A stretch of 64,000 nt of DNA, taken from Pelodera strongyloides (lineage: Eukaryota; Nematoda; Chromadorea; Rhabditida; Rhabditidae). The DNA lies in the NCBI GenBank assembly GCA_036852015.1, contig JAANDG010000252.1, positions 124,001 through 188,000 on the forward strand. The letters run 5' to 3'. Under the pieces are notes generated by a model. It saw nothing but the letters and a program-made list of their open reading frames with translations, was not told where the DNA came from and ran no database searches. How positions within the stretch are numbered: position 1 is the first letter of the stretch; every line of letters begins with the position of its first letter. The translations under genes were made by a program, and so were the position numbers. Shown piece by piece: positions 34,047 to 47,069 of this stretch.

Positions 34047-34546
34047 ATACACTGAGAGCCGATGAGTTGCGCGCCGCAAAATGCGCGCCGAATAGAAATG
34101 GGGCGCAAAACGCGCGCCGATTCTTTGCGGGAAACACTTTTCTCGGTTCGGCGCGCAAGTTGCGCCCCGCAACATTTCCGTACCACTTCGGCAACGTTTT
34201 TGATAGAGCCCGGAGGATCTGCCGTAACTGCAGCTGATGTACCTATATTTTTTTCCGCAAACACAGGTCTCATATGTGTTGTGTGGTCGAGTGGTCTAAG
34301 ACGCTGTTTAGAGAAAGTAAGCTAACGAGAGTGTAGTGTCGAATCCAACACGCTGCTTTCTTTTTGCAGTTGCTACTTTCCCCGCAACATTTCCGCACCA
34401 TTTCGGCAACGTTTTGGGGGTGTTTCCCGCAACAAAACGGCAACCGGTGTCGTTGAAAAACCTTTTGCGGCGCACATCAAATTCTTTTGCGGGAAACACC
34501 CCCAAACTGTTGCCGCGCGCAACTCTTGAGTTTCGTTGCACGGTCT
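34047..34546. mobile_element. GC-rich element, family K, carrying a tRNA-like segment
   Basis: Starts ACTGAGAGCCGATGAGTTGC and ends GCGCGCAACTCTTGAGTTTCG. Between its two GC-rich halves, 34276-34352 looks like a tRNA-Leu/Ser gene: A-box TGGTCGAGTGGTCTAAG and B-box GTGTCGAATCC at tRNA-like spacing, but stems are imperfect. This suggests an RNA polymerase III promoter inside the element. Confidence 0.65.
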
Positions 34547-34579
34547 TCGAATACTGGCTTGCTGCTGACACGAAGCGTT

Positions 34580-34830
34580 GATGGGGTTTCTATGTGTGCG
34601 ATCCGCACTTGCGAAAATGACAAATACCTGTCCAATGTAAATGACATGGTCCCGCAGCGATTTTGGTTCTAGTATGTATCTATGTCAAAATAGTACGGGC
34701 CTGATGCGGTTCTGTTCCAAATAGCACGGGTCTGGGGCACTTTCGCTGCAGGACCATGTTAAACGTGCGATTCGCATGGTTTACGGTTACGGTAGATAGT
34801 TGGCATGCATGTTAAATGACTTGGTGGTCT
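34580..34830. repeat. family-G MITE, truncated
   Basis: Starts ATGGGGTTTCTATGTGTGCG as in family G and continues with matching ACATGGTCCCGCAGCGAT..TTTCGCTGCAGGACCATG blocks, but lacks the closing arm. Confidence 0.55.
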
Positions 34831-35693
34831 ACCGTAGTTGCTACACTATTTGTGAGCTAATCGCGCGGTGCGGGCCTGCGACACTGCACATCGCGATAAA
34901 GAGGGCGCGCCTGACGGGCGCAAACTGTGTTCAGCATGATATTTGCATTGTGCAAATCATGTTCTCCGCGGGTCTCGTCACGGTCGCGTCTACCTCGCGT
35001 GCGTGCTAAACAATCGATAAATACATGTGAGGTCGGAATCCCCATGCCAATGCGCTGCATTAGTTTTCGTTTTCAAGTTGAAATGAGTTACTTACAATTA
35101 GTCATTGTTAGAACATCCTGCTTCCTTATTGATCGTTGCTCGTGCCGTCCGCGATTGCGGAGATTGAGACTGACAATTTGCCACCTTATTTTTGTTTATT
35201 TCGATGAGCGCATTTTATTCCATCTTTTGCTGATTCGTTCGAGGTGTAGATGTACTTTTCAGGCATGATGTCCATTGTTGGTTCCGTTGTAACTGTGCTC
35301 CGTGTCGTACAATTGGTTATTCGTCCTGGTCGGACCGTCCGGCTGTTTTTGCTAGCAGGGATTCATGGTTAGTTCCTGTTTCATTGGCTTGATGAACTTT
35401 AGTACTAGACGAACTTGTATGATGAACTTTAATGCTAGACGAACTTCTTGCTTGAAATAAATACATTATAATTCAAAACAGGGGTTATGTGGAAATTTTG
35501 TTTGAAGTTTTTGTGCATTATTTCTTGTGCTTCTAGACCAACCTTCCACGGATTACCCCGATGGTCCTCCATATTTGGAAACACGCTAGGAGTCGACTGG
35601 AAGATGCTCTTATTTGAAAGCTCATGGCCAATGATCTGGTTCTGGTACGATTTCAATTTTCATTATTTACTCTGCGAGAGTTTGAATCCGTAA

Positions 35694-36002
35694 TGGCTTG
35701 TCCATGTTTGCGATTCGCACTTGTGAAAATGACAAATGCCTGTCCATGTTCAGGCCATTTTACATGATTGTCAAATGCCCACGGGAACCCATGTGATTAA
35801 CGTGTTTGACATGATCCTGCAGCGAAAGTGTATCAGATCCGTACTGTAGTACTATTTGAAATAGATCCGTGCTATTTTGAAATAGATCCGTACTAGCTTC
35901 AAAATCAATGCGGGACATTGTCATTCATTTACATTGACTCGAACATGGACAGGTATTTCTCGTTTTCGCAAGTGCGAATCGCCTACATGGATGGACAGGC
36001 CA
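35694..36002. mobile_element. foldback MITE, family G, TAA target duplication
   Basis: Ends TGGCTTGTCCATGTTTGCGA and ..CATGGATGGACAGGCCA, TAA at 35691-35693 and 36003-36005. Same inner arms as 12231-12513. Confidence 0.8.
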
Positions 36003-36199
36003 TAACCTGCAGACTTGCCTGTACCATAGCAACTGAACATAAGCTAGTATGTTGTATCTTCTGATTTCGGCGCTTCTTAGTATTTGTGCTGTTCCTATTT
36101 GTACTATGACATGTGGCAACTGTGTTTATTGACAAATTAACATTTATGTGTAAAATGCGTGTATGTAACCTGATACGTAATTTCATCGTCATTTCAGAA

Positions 36200-39100
36200 A
36201 GGTCGAGGGAATAAAGAGGTCTTCACTTCGTCTTCGAGTAATTTCTCTTACTTCTAATTGAAGAGTTGCCGATGATCTTCGGGTTCCCCCTCGTCAAACA
36301 ATCTAGTGTCGGATCGGGCACCTACTAGCATGTCGTTTTGGACTACGCAGGAGTTTGAGGAGGACAAATTCTCACCGAGGACCAGTGCTACGTGCTACTT
36401 ATCAGGTACGTGTGCTGTTACACTTTTGACTTTTTTCGAATCCCCGAATAAATTACACATTGAAATGTGTCGCGATCCAACGACTGATTCTTTTATTTTT
36501 ATGGCTGCAAGTAATAAGGTACGAATTTCCCCTTTCATTCCTGAATACGACGGAAACCATTTTTCACTCGCTCGTTTGCCGTGCATCAAGAAATCCTTTC
36601 CCTACATCTGACAGGAATATATTGTAAAGTTGGAATTAATTTTGCGAGGGAATTCGAATAATGGGTTTAGGGGTTAGCACAAGGACTAACGTTCCTTTGT
36701 TCATTAGATATCACCATATCACGTATTGCTTTAATATTTAATCACTTTCCTTTTTTCTCAGGTATCGTATGTTTGTGTATCTTTTGGCGTTTAGGTCTTA
36801 AAATGCTTTATTTAGGTCCTTCAAGCCTTCAACATTCGCTTGGACATCACATCATTGCTCGCTCAAGAAGCTGTGATGGTTATCACAATCGGATGTCTGG
36901 ATTATTGGACGCTAGATGGACCGCTGAGCATCGTTTTCTCAATCTACAATTCACAACCGGCCGGCCGGCTGGCAAAGACAGGTGCAGTGTTTGATTGTTA
37001 ATTCTATATTGGGTTCATTGGTAATCTGGTATGTGAATTGCAAGTGCCAATCATTTTCCATCGCATTTGTGGCTGATTTATTTCTGAAATGTGTTTCTTC
37101 CTTGTAGTGATGACATTGCGCGTTTTTACAATTTTACCACAAACTATTTGCAGTTACCTGAAAATTCTTCTCTACGGACTATGGGGACTAACGGGCTATC
37201 GATGCAATTGATAGGCAGTCAGCACCGACGCAATGACATTGCGAAGCAGATTGATAATTGATTGCTGAGATGCTGAGCTGTTCACTTGGATTTATCAGGT
37301 ACTGTAGTTGGCTCCTGAATTCCTTGATAGGTGGCTGGTACCTATTTGTGGATGTGCCATGTGCCCCTGCTCCTAACTATGTTTTGGGAGGGTTGTGCTT
37401 CTAGTGCTTTTGTCTTCTTTTTTTTTGCTTGCATGTTTGCTGCCTGCCTGCAGTACTAAATTAGTTTTGTTCTTTCTTCCGTTTAGAGGTTGCACGTGTA
37501 GGATGCTTATCACCCTTTTAGGATATATGGTGGTGTATATTTGATTAACAGATTAACTAACAATTGAATGAAATTTTTCTCACACTGCTTCACTTTTTGT
37601 CTTGCGATTTATGAAGGCATGGTTTTCACCCTCGTTACTGTGTGGGCCATTACCATAACTTATCAATATCATCTAAATCTAAACAAAGCCTTTCTCGCAC
37701 GTCGTCTCACACTGATACCTTTGATTTCTAAGAAAAATTTCATTCAATTGTTAGTTAATCTGTTACTCAGATTGTTCAGACTAAATCAGTTTTGTTCTTT
37801 TTTCTATTTCGAGGTTGGTTGCACGTGTAGAATGCTGATCACCCTTTTAGGATATATGGTGGTGTATTTCTGATTAACAGATTAACTAAAAATTTATGAA
37901 TACCACTTTATTCAGACATATATTCATCGCACACAGACTTACAGACTTACATTTTTCTCACACTGCTTCACTTTTTGTCTTGCGATTTATGAAGGCTATT
38001 TTTAGACGGTTTTCGTCCTTGTTACTGTATGGGCCATTGCCATAACCTATCAATATCATCTAAATCTAAACAAAGCCTTTCTCGCACGTCGTCTCACACT
38101 GACACCTTTGATTTCTAACAAATTTTCTTGGGATGTGTGAATGTTTTCTGTTTAGACACTTTTATTGCTTGTTAGTAATTAATAACCATCATATTATTTT
38201 TTGCGAATTGTTAATTTTGATTGTAATTGTAAACATTAACATATTTTGGCACGCCGTTGGTAGTTTTCACATTTTCTTTTCGCCATGCTTGCTTTTCCAG
38301 TCTTCACTGTTCGGTGTAGTGTACTGCATAACGGGTATTCGTGATTCGTGGTGTGGTTACGGTTATTTCTTTGCTTTTGTTTATTGCACTATTTGGTTGT
38401 TGCCTTTAAGACTTTTCAAGTAAAATGTTTATTTCTACTCTGGTTTGTTTGGTGCATGTGTATTATGTGTATATATTGGCATTATTGGCAAGAAGTCAAG
38501 AAGTAATAGATGGTTTTGCAACCGCTTGTTTTGAAATCAAATGTCCTGAAATAGAAAAATAGTTGAAAGAAAATATAGTTGAAAGAAAGATATAAATTCT
38601 TCCAACCGTGGAGAGTTTTACTGTTCGTGTAATACGGTCTGGGCTTACGGAGTCCAAAAACTTACAACGCTCGCTTCATATGAACTAGCACAACGGGGAG
38701 ATGTCGTTTATTGTATTGGTTTTTAGTTAAGCGAGCAATTTGTCTTCGGGCGTAGAACGGTAGAAACAGAGGTCAGATAGTGTAGCTCCAAAAAGTCCAA
38801 AAGTGCTGATGAATCTGGTGCACGGGCTTCAGTGATGAAGTGTTGTTCAATCACGTTAGACCAGCATCGCGCCTGCACTAGAATTAGCAGCACAGCACAG
38901 CAGAGCGGCAGCAAAACTCATTCGTCGTGCTAAGTTTACTCTAATTTAGTAGTGCCATGCGAATGGCCTAGACTAAATGTCCGGCATATGCACATTTGTG
39001 TAAAATCAGAGTTTATGTGAATAGAAGTCACGTGACACGCTATTTAGAAATGTGGTACGTGGCCACTTCACTGTGATTCGTCATAATCGGCATGTCACGC

Positions 39101-42100
39101 CCGGGCGGCTGATGGCTGCACTCATTCTATTCGCTTGTACCCTTCGGTTTTATTTGTGATAGAAAATTGTAAGGTGAGTTATTCATTAATTTTAATTTTC
39201 TTGTTGTCTTTCAGATGTATTCTAGTGGGTCCGTGTTGATATTTACCGGTGTATTTGTTGTGTCCGACACCTACACCTTGTTCGGCCCGTCTGAGTCCGC
39301 ACAATTATTGTTCCGTTTTTTTGTGTGCAGTACAAATTCACATCGGAGGGAGAATATTTTTGTTCAGGTGATATTCAACAATTAGTGCGATTGAGGCGGT
39401 GGCTTTCGCATTTTGGCGCCGTATGTACACATACAAATGTGGTTTTCAAATCTACTCCATGGTCAATTCATATTTCTACTCTAGACTACACAGTTAGTTA
39501 GGATCGGTTAATTTCATAGGTTCGGGTTACATCTCCCATTTCCTTTGAGTGAATTGTGCATCCATTTAGAAATGGGAGCTGTTGGCATATGAATGCATGT
39601 CAACGTTTGCTTCTCCCGAAACCACAACCCAGGGCTCGAAAGATTGGGCGTACTCGCATTGTGTATTGGACAATTTGGACCACTGGGAGACCGAAGACCG
39701 GGCGACAATTCCCACAGAAACGAATGGTCAGACAGGTGAGCTATGTTACTTTTGAGGCTTGTAGTTTGAATGTTAATTGAATAATACCAACTTTCATTAA
39801 TTGCCCGAGTAATCCAAATTGTCGAATACAGTAAGTATGTGTATGTGCTCGGTCAAAAGGCGGCTCCCTTCCTTACGAACAATGTAAAAAAGAGAGAGCG
39901 AGTGGGGGGGGGGGGGGTTTTAGCTGTTTGTTTTTCGAAGTGGCGTATAGGTAATAGGTATTGTTTACATGTAATGAATTACTGCGCTGCGCTTGATACC
40001 GTGCTCCCACGAAAGAGTTTATTCCCGTTCCCCTTCTCACTTCTCATCCTATAGGGTTTGTTATGTAATGTAATTTCTGATATTTCTGTAGTGGAGAATG
40101 TGCCATACCAAAAGTTCTCAGCCGTGCTGTTTCATAATGGTATACTGAAGACTCCATTTCCATTGTGCTGGGAATTTCTAAAATTAGTTTTATTCAGGTG
40201 CTTCAGTGGTCGCTGACAGACGGTCAAGACGCGTGTATAGCGGTCGGTGTCTGGATTATGTTTCCTGATGTTATGCGGTCCTGCGACTCTTCATTTCACC
40301 ACACAACCATCTGGTCGGACATGCACAGGTGTGACAGTTGTCTCTTAATTTTATAATTGCACTGTTTTTATACGCAGGATGTGAGTTTTATTTCTCGAGC
40401 AGATTCATGTATTTGTTTTTGAACTTTGACCTTTGGCTATTTTTACACCAAACTTTCTTTGCAGTTGCCTCAATGCACGATATCTAGACGTCATCAAGCT
40501 TGTCGATGATGAATTCGGAATGGGTCAAGATCACAACATTAGGATATGATGCAATGGTTGATTGAATACCACCTATCAGGTAGTACAGTTCTCCTGGTCC
40601 TTGGTTGGTGATTGATCTATGAATTGTTTTGTTAGCTTCTTTCGTAACCTTTTTTTGTGGATCTTACTGCTTCCGGATTTTGCTTGCTATTAGTTGCAAC
40701 TTTATGCTTCTATTTTACGTATTTGAATGCTTGTCTTAATATAGAGCACCTTTGGATGTTCCTAACGAAACCTTCGTATTGTGTTTGATGGGCATCGGGG
40801 ACAAAGTTGGAGGTGTTGTGGCAGTTGTGGACTACTGTAGTTGACATCGTAGCAGACCCATACTCCCCGCATTATTGATTAGTTAACACTCGATTGTGAC
40901 GGTCCGCCTACATTTTTGTTTCCGGTGTCCATCAACTAAACAGCTTCGTATTTTTTGTTAGCAAGACATAGTTTGTTATGTTTAAGAAATGTTTTTGCAA
41001 TCACTTGGAAATTAACATTTTATTTCTAACATCTTTTATCTTGGAATTGTTCTTGTGCTTATGTATAGATTTTTTTGTTTTTATGTTTGATGAGTAAGTG
41101 TTGACTCACAATTAACACTGAACACATAACTAGATCAACGTAAAACGTGTATTGGCAAGTTTTGTGTTCAACTTTTGCCTTCACATTCTGTTTTTTTTTT
41201 CACTAACCTCAACCTTTTTCTGGTTTTGTGCACATGTCTTGGTGGTTTAGCCTTGGTGCTTATTGAGAATTTAAGTTGTTAATTAGTAGATGTTATTACC
41301 ACATTACATAGACTGGCACCCAGTTCGAGTTTGCACTTAATTATTAACTTTTTTACCGCGTAATTTATTAACATAATACTGACAGATTTAGTTCGAGTTT
41401 GCACCTTTAGTGTGCGCAATTCTTTTCACGAATCACTATGCACTCTACTGTGGTTGGTTTTGTAGAATATCTTTGTGGATCTAGTATTAATATTTGAAGC
41501 TTCTTAATTTTGCCTAGCACTTAGTTTATTAACATGGATTCTGAGTGCACCACTTACCCATACAAATTTTCTTTTCACTATCATGTGTGTTTGGTCTTGT
41601 TGAACTGTTTTTGTGTCGAGCCTTTAGGTTTTCGCGATCGAGGTTGCTTGTTTATCTGCTCTAATTGCTTTTATGCATGAAATTGTCAATTAGTAAAAAT
41701 TTTATTCTCGCATTTTTTGTTTTCTGGGTCTGTTTTGGATTGGTGGTTGTGCATGTGTAAGTATTCTCACTTGGAGCAATCGACCGTGGTGCGTCGTGTT
41801 TACAAAACGTTTTGTGATTTATTATAATGTTATTAGATGGGAATTGGAACCCAATCAACGAATGGAACCAATCCAACAAGGTATTGTTGTATATTAATTA
41901 TCAAGGAGCAGCAGGATGGATCTTGGATCGTATCGCCGGAATCGGATGTGGCCGTGAGGTTTGTCGATTTCTAAATTCTTCCTTCTTTTGATTCTTGTTA
42001 TGGTGAGCGCCCTAGTTCTAATTTCTTCAAGGCGACAGTCTGAAACAGCAAATACCAAACCTTCGACGTGGATGCATTCTGTTTGTCGTTCTGTTTGTCA

Positions 42101-42640
42101 TTAATGCTTATGACAAGTAAGTAATTCGCTCATCTATAACTCGAATGCCGTAGCACAAGAAGCTGTGATATCTATGCAAGTGATTTGACAATGGTGCCTT
42201 CTCATATCATTGTTTATAATCTGTATTGTAGGGTTTAATTGTATAAGCATTGATTTAAATAGGTAACTGTAAGCCGATCTATGCATCCTGTTATGTGAAA
42301 CATAGACTTTTTGTATGCTCTTTCATATACATACATGGAAAACGTGCGTGCGCATTCCGTGAGTGGTCCCAATAAATTAATGGCTCCGCCCACGAAAACT
42401 TTCGTGGGTGGTCACGAAACCCGTCGCGACATGGGCGCGGCCGTTTCTTATGTAGTCACTTGTCAGTTGACAAGTCATTTAGGAATGTGGTTCGGCTCGA
42501 TGCTGTCTATCTACACGTGCGCTAGCGGTGTACCGTGTACGTACAATGGCGATCAGGAACCAACTGAGGTACCCATTCATTCGATTTTATTAATTTATAT
42601 GTTGAGACGGGCGGTTATTTTCGTAAGTTCCTCATAGACA
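36200..42640 (+). other. T/G-rich region with repeated splice-like modules, function unknown
   Basis: The + strand is strikingly T- and G-rich. Short blocks that look like exons recur: CGG(A/T)GTCTGGATTAT near 36890 and 40245; (T/C)TATCAGGTA followed by GGCTGG/GGTTGG near 37300 and 40577; CAGACAGGTGAG (39728) and AAAGACAGGTGCAG (36972); AAGAAGCTGTGATA/GG near 36867 and 42160. Between them lie T-rich intron-like stretches. None of the blocks gives a frame that I can chain into a protein. It could be a spliced non-coding transcript, a lineage-specific gene with tiny exons, or old repeats. Confidence 0.3.
37485..38117. repeat. imperfect direct duplication of about 0.3 kb
   Basis: Blocks GGTTGCACGTGTAG(G/A)ATGCT..ATATGGTGGTGTAT, TCACACTGCTTCACTTTTTG, ATCATCTAAATCTAAACAAA and CGCACGTCGTCTCACACTGA occur in the same order at 37485-37735 and 37812-38117. 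An 80-bp insertion in copy 2 accounts for the length difference. Confidence 0.7.
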
Positions 42641-43283
42641 TTAACTCATTGATGTTGCCTTCTTACCTACTACCGACCGTTTGTTCTGTTTGTTCTTCAC
42701 CGATCATATGCAATCCTTCTACTTGCAACTCTTACATCTATGTCTTTTGGACGACTTATTACCCCATTAATTCCTTTTGAAACTTGACTTGATACCAATC
42801 CAATTTGAATTTCGCTTAAAAAAAAACTTTTATTCAAAATAACGTGTTTAAAAAGTATGATAGATAAAATCAGTAACATACTGAAACATTTCTATGGCCC
42901 AACCAAGTAACATCAACACCCGGTTTATGATTTTGCACTTTTTTGTAAACCCGTGATGTACCGGTAATTAGAACTGCCGATAGATTACAAGAGGACCCTA
43001 ATATATGTAACTAAACTACTAAAACTAAAACGACAACTAACAAAAAGATAAAACACATGAGGTGAGTTATATTGTTGGCCTTATTAGTTTCTTATCCAGA
43101 CAAACGTTTTCATGGCAGAACTGAATCACATGCAGTTCTTTTCAACTAATCTGGCCAACAATGTAAACATACTACAATAAAACGAAAATGAAACGTTAGC
43201 TAACCATTAGCGAACTCTGAGCACAACGGCTAATCAATCCAATCACTGTAAGTTAACAATTACGGCCTAGGCCTGGTCACGTC
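42641..43283. other. intergenic, no gene recognised
   Basis: 3' flank of the lysine-rich gene; contains a weak inverted pair CAACAATATAACTCACC/GGCCAACAATGTAAAC but no element ends. Confidence 0.4.
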
Positions 43284-46200
43284 TTATTTTTTCTTAGGCG
43301 TCTTGCCTTTCTTCACATTCGCAGGCTCAGCCTTCTTGGCTTGATCAGCAACAACGACTTTGTTGTTTCCCTCGGCTTTGCCGACTTCGGCCTTCTTTGT
43401 GGAGCTCTTCTTGGGCCCGGCGGCAACTTTGTCCTTCGTATTGCTCACAGGCGCAGCGACCTTAAATTGTAGAAGCATTTTGTGACCACATCTACATCAG
43501 ATCATCATTCACCATATTCTCTGTAGTTGATTATTACTGCGCCATTTTTTAGTCCAGACCTAGACAATTAATATTAGGGAGAATTGTGTAGTAGGTTTTA
43601 AGATCACAATATTCCAGCTTCATAAATAATAAATATCCAAAGCCCTCTCCCGCGAACAAATCGGTATTTGCAGTTTACCTGCTGCTTATTTTCCACCGAC
43701 TTGTTTTCGGCGACGGTACTGTCCTTTGATTTTGGCTTCACTGCCCCAAGCTTGGCAACATCGGTAGCCTTCTTTTCAGCCTCGGAGTCCACAGCAGTCC
43801 TTTCCGAAAGCAACTCCTTTGAGTCTCTTTGCTTCTTTGGCTTAGGAACAACCTGAATATTTAAAATTATGAACAACTTTGTTACTTTCTAAGCTACCTA
43901 GCTATCTTGCATACCACCCCCCCCCTCTCTCTCTCTCTCTCCTGCCCCATTCCAATACCAAATGAATGTTCGTGTTATTTTTCTATTATGTGTTTGTAAT
44001 AGAATAGTATTTTTATTTCAGGATAACACTTCGTTTCCTCATTAGGCACGCAAAAGCGCCAAGTACCCTACTATTAGAATGATTTTGATTCTCTTTGTCG
44101 TGCATACCTGTCCCTTGGCGGCGCTCTTCTTTTCCTTGTTGGTCTTGGCATCCTTGTCCTGGGGCTTTGTGTTGGCGACAGCTTTCGGTGCGGGAGGGGG
44201 AGGGAGAACACCCTTCTTTCCCTTCTTGGACTTGTTCTGTAATATGTCGTGTTTAATTGTTGCGCCTCAAATTTTTATGCTTCACCAAAAACCAAGATGT
44301 GTCGGTGGTGCCGACACTACTGTCAGTCTCTTTAAATACAAGGTGAACGTAAGCCAATGCATATTACTCTCCTAAGATCGTTAAATTTAAAGTAGCGAAC
44401 TATATGACAAATTTTGGTGTGCAATTTTCCAATACCTTGCTCGACTTGTGCACGCTCATTCCACTTTTAACACCCTTCGATTCCTTCTTGTCGGCCTCGG
44501 AGTCCACGGCGGTCTTTTCAGAGAGATCAGCCTTTCTCTTCTTGGGGGCATCCTGAATTTCCTGACACAATTATTATTCTATCATATCTTTTATAGTAAT
44601 GCTAATGCATAATGCTGCGCTCGAATTTTTGTCAAATTCAAGTTGAGCTGAATGTATGGGAATGGGAAGTTTGTCCAATTGTCCAAAGTGGTAGCATGAT
44701 TTACAAGTATCTTGAGACTTAGCGTAATTGTGATAGAGGTTGAGCTAAAAGGAATACCTTAATCTCATGGGCACTCTTTTTGTTGTCCTTTCTGTCGGCC
44801 TCGGAATCCACGGCTGTTTTCTCCGAGAGGGCTCCAGTAACCTTCTTGGGGGCAGCCTAAAATCATTGAATCTATGCATCGTAACTAACATCTATGCCCA
44901 ATAGGGCTCAGGCTAATAATAAGACTCATATGGATCATTTTATGTAATTGTAACTTAGTATTTTAAAGCAGTAACAAAGAAACTTTTGGCTAATTAAGCG
45001 ACTATATGGATCTTCATGTTTTTCTGTTTGCGGTAGCCTTTCGCAAATTTTGGATAGTTTAGCAAACCTTTGTTTCCTTCTTGACAGGTACATCTTCTGA
45101 GTCCCGCGCAGTTTTCTCCGACAGAGGTTTCTGGGTCTTCTTGGTTGTAGCCTGGAAGTGGTGTATGTAACCTTTTTTAACATTCAGTACTCAGACTGAT
45201 CTACCAGGCCTGAGAAACATGAAACATCAACTTCAGGATGAAACATCAACTTCAGGATGATGGTTCAATTTGAGGCTACTTGACATATAAGAATTGTAGT
45301 TGTAGTCGCCATACCTTCTTCGCCCTTTTCTTGTCCTTTGCCTTCGCGGATCTCGACTTGCAGGTTTCATCCGATTCCTGAAATACGAATTTAAAACATT
45401 ATATTTTCTTTCCCAATTCTGTTTTTTTCTTTGGAACCTTAACCGATTTTGCACCAGGATATAGTTTCTATGCATGGGGGCTAATACAACGCTATGTTTC
45501 ACGCAATAGCTAATTTGGTTCCAGGGATGGTCGAAAGCTTTCCCGAACCTGGTTGTGTTTGGTAATAAAACGACATGTTTCAAAGTACTGATAGGTTTGT
45601 GCGCGTTTTACCTGGGTATTCTCAACGACCACCTCGGGGGCACTCTCGGGCTTTCCGTTCTTGACTGGTGTCTGCTTCTTATCCTGGGCATCCTTGCTTC
45701 CAACTTTTCCGACGGAGACGACGTGTTCCGATTCCTTAAACAAAACGTAAGTACTATATTGTGGCAGTGGGAGATCAGTAACCATGAACGATTAGCCTAT
45801 TTCGAATGTTTTTTTTTACTTTCTCATACAAATGTGCCTATGTATTGCATGTTTTGTTTATGAATTACCTGAGTCTTCTGCTCCTCCACGTGGTCAGCGG
45901 GCTTCTTGTCCTTCGACAGCTTCGACTCCTTTTCCTTTCTTCTCTTCTGTCGGTCCAAGATTGCCTGGGCTTTTTCGCGGGTCTAAAGTATTTGTGTAAA
46001 ATACTTGCTATTGCTTTTTCTCTCGGACTTGAACTACATTGCACTAAGAAGTATAGCATACTAAACGTCTATGGTGATTATTTCGATGATGTCTATAAAC
46101 CATAGTAGTTTCATTTCACTTATTTCAATTACTTCCCACCTCTTTGATTATCTGAGCCTTGGTCTTCGGTCGGCGGTATCCGGTAGTCTTGGACCTCGAC

Positions 46201-46851
46201 TTGGAGGTCTTCGACTTCTTTCCCTTCTTGGTGCGTTTGCCCGTGGTCTTGCTGTCCTTGGAGACGCTCTGAAATAAGTGCAAGTGCGCTATAGGGCTAT
46301 AGTTTAATGATGACACATTGGACATATAACCATCCTTATGTATAACCATCATTGTACATTGGACATATAACCATCATGGCATCGTAGAGTGACCACAGTC
46401 ATCATTTCTAATAAAGAGCTTTATGAATTTTGCTAATCTGCTTTCACATATTTGGCCACGAATTTCAATTAATATCTAACCTTGGCTCCCTTCTTCAGCC
46501 TCTTGAGTCCACTTTTCTTCGTGGTTGTCTTGCTCTTGCTCTTGTTCTTGGACGTCTTCGACTTGACTCCAGCAGGCGCCGCCTCGTTCCCGGGCATCCG
46601 TTCGCAGTCCTCCATATCCATGACCTAGAATGGAGCAACGATTAACTATACTGCACATGCGACCAGTATTGTGTGCAAATAGCCACCGCACGTAAGAGTT
46701 AACACCTCTAGGAAAGCTTATTCACCTTTGGTTGTGCCTTCTTCCTCTCTTCTTCTTTCCGTTCTTTGAACTCCTTAATAATGATCGTCCACTTTCTTCT
46801 CGAGTCCTGGCGAACCTGCTCGCCCTTTTCCCGGACTAAAGTTTTTTCCAT
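43284..46851 (-). CDS. lysine-rich repeat protein from twelve phase-0 exons (~492 aa)
   Basis: Exons 46726-46851, 46481-46624, 46140-46268, 45869-45982, 45612-45734, 45315-45377, 45068-45151, 44758-44856, 44436-44552, 44108-44236, 43679-43852 and 43284-43460; every intron is phase 0. The start ATG at 46851 opens MEKTLVREKGEQ in frame; a possible acceptor (ACTTTAG) 19 bases inside makes the start uncertain. The protein is dominated by K, E, S and A, without signal peptide or membrane helix. A motif LSEKTAVDSEAD (variants LSEKTARDSEDV, LSERTAVDSEAE) recurs in exons 7, 8, 9 and 11, showing exon duplication. Exons 2-3 are basic (KSKTSKNKSKSKTTTKK). Likely intrinsically disordered, perhaps nuclear, chromatin-associated or a desiccation-type protein; none of these can be decided. 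The exon at 44436 may start at 44561 instead (nine bases more). Confidence 0.8.
43914..43942. repeat. poly-C and (CT)n tract
   Basis: A C9-10 run followed by CT repeats in the last-but-one intron of the lysine-rich gene (read on the + strand). Confidence 0.8.
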
Positions 46852-47069
46852 TAGAATCAAACGATTATTGCAGTTTCGATACGCAAAGTAAATGTAATAA
46901 CGCTATGTTTCACACATTTGCATTAAATGGTTACGCAGATAGGCAACAGCCAATCCGGTTAGGTAAGGAAAGTTTCACCAAGGTATATATGTGTAAAGTT
47001 GATGGTTTTCCCGGAGTTGGTCTATGGCTCGCATGAAATTTCCTGGATTATTAATCGTTGTTGATCGTA

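Noticed and set aside
36306..36611. 101-codon + frame
   Set aside because: No domain recognised, and a likely donor (CAGGTACGTG) interrupts it at about 36404; it is treated as part of the unexplained region.
42311..42637. 108-codon + frame
   Set aside because: No domain, no acceptor before the first ATG, biased composition.
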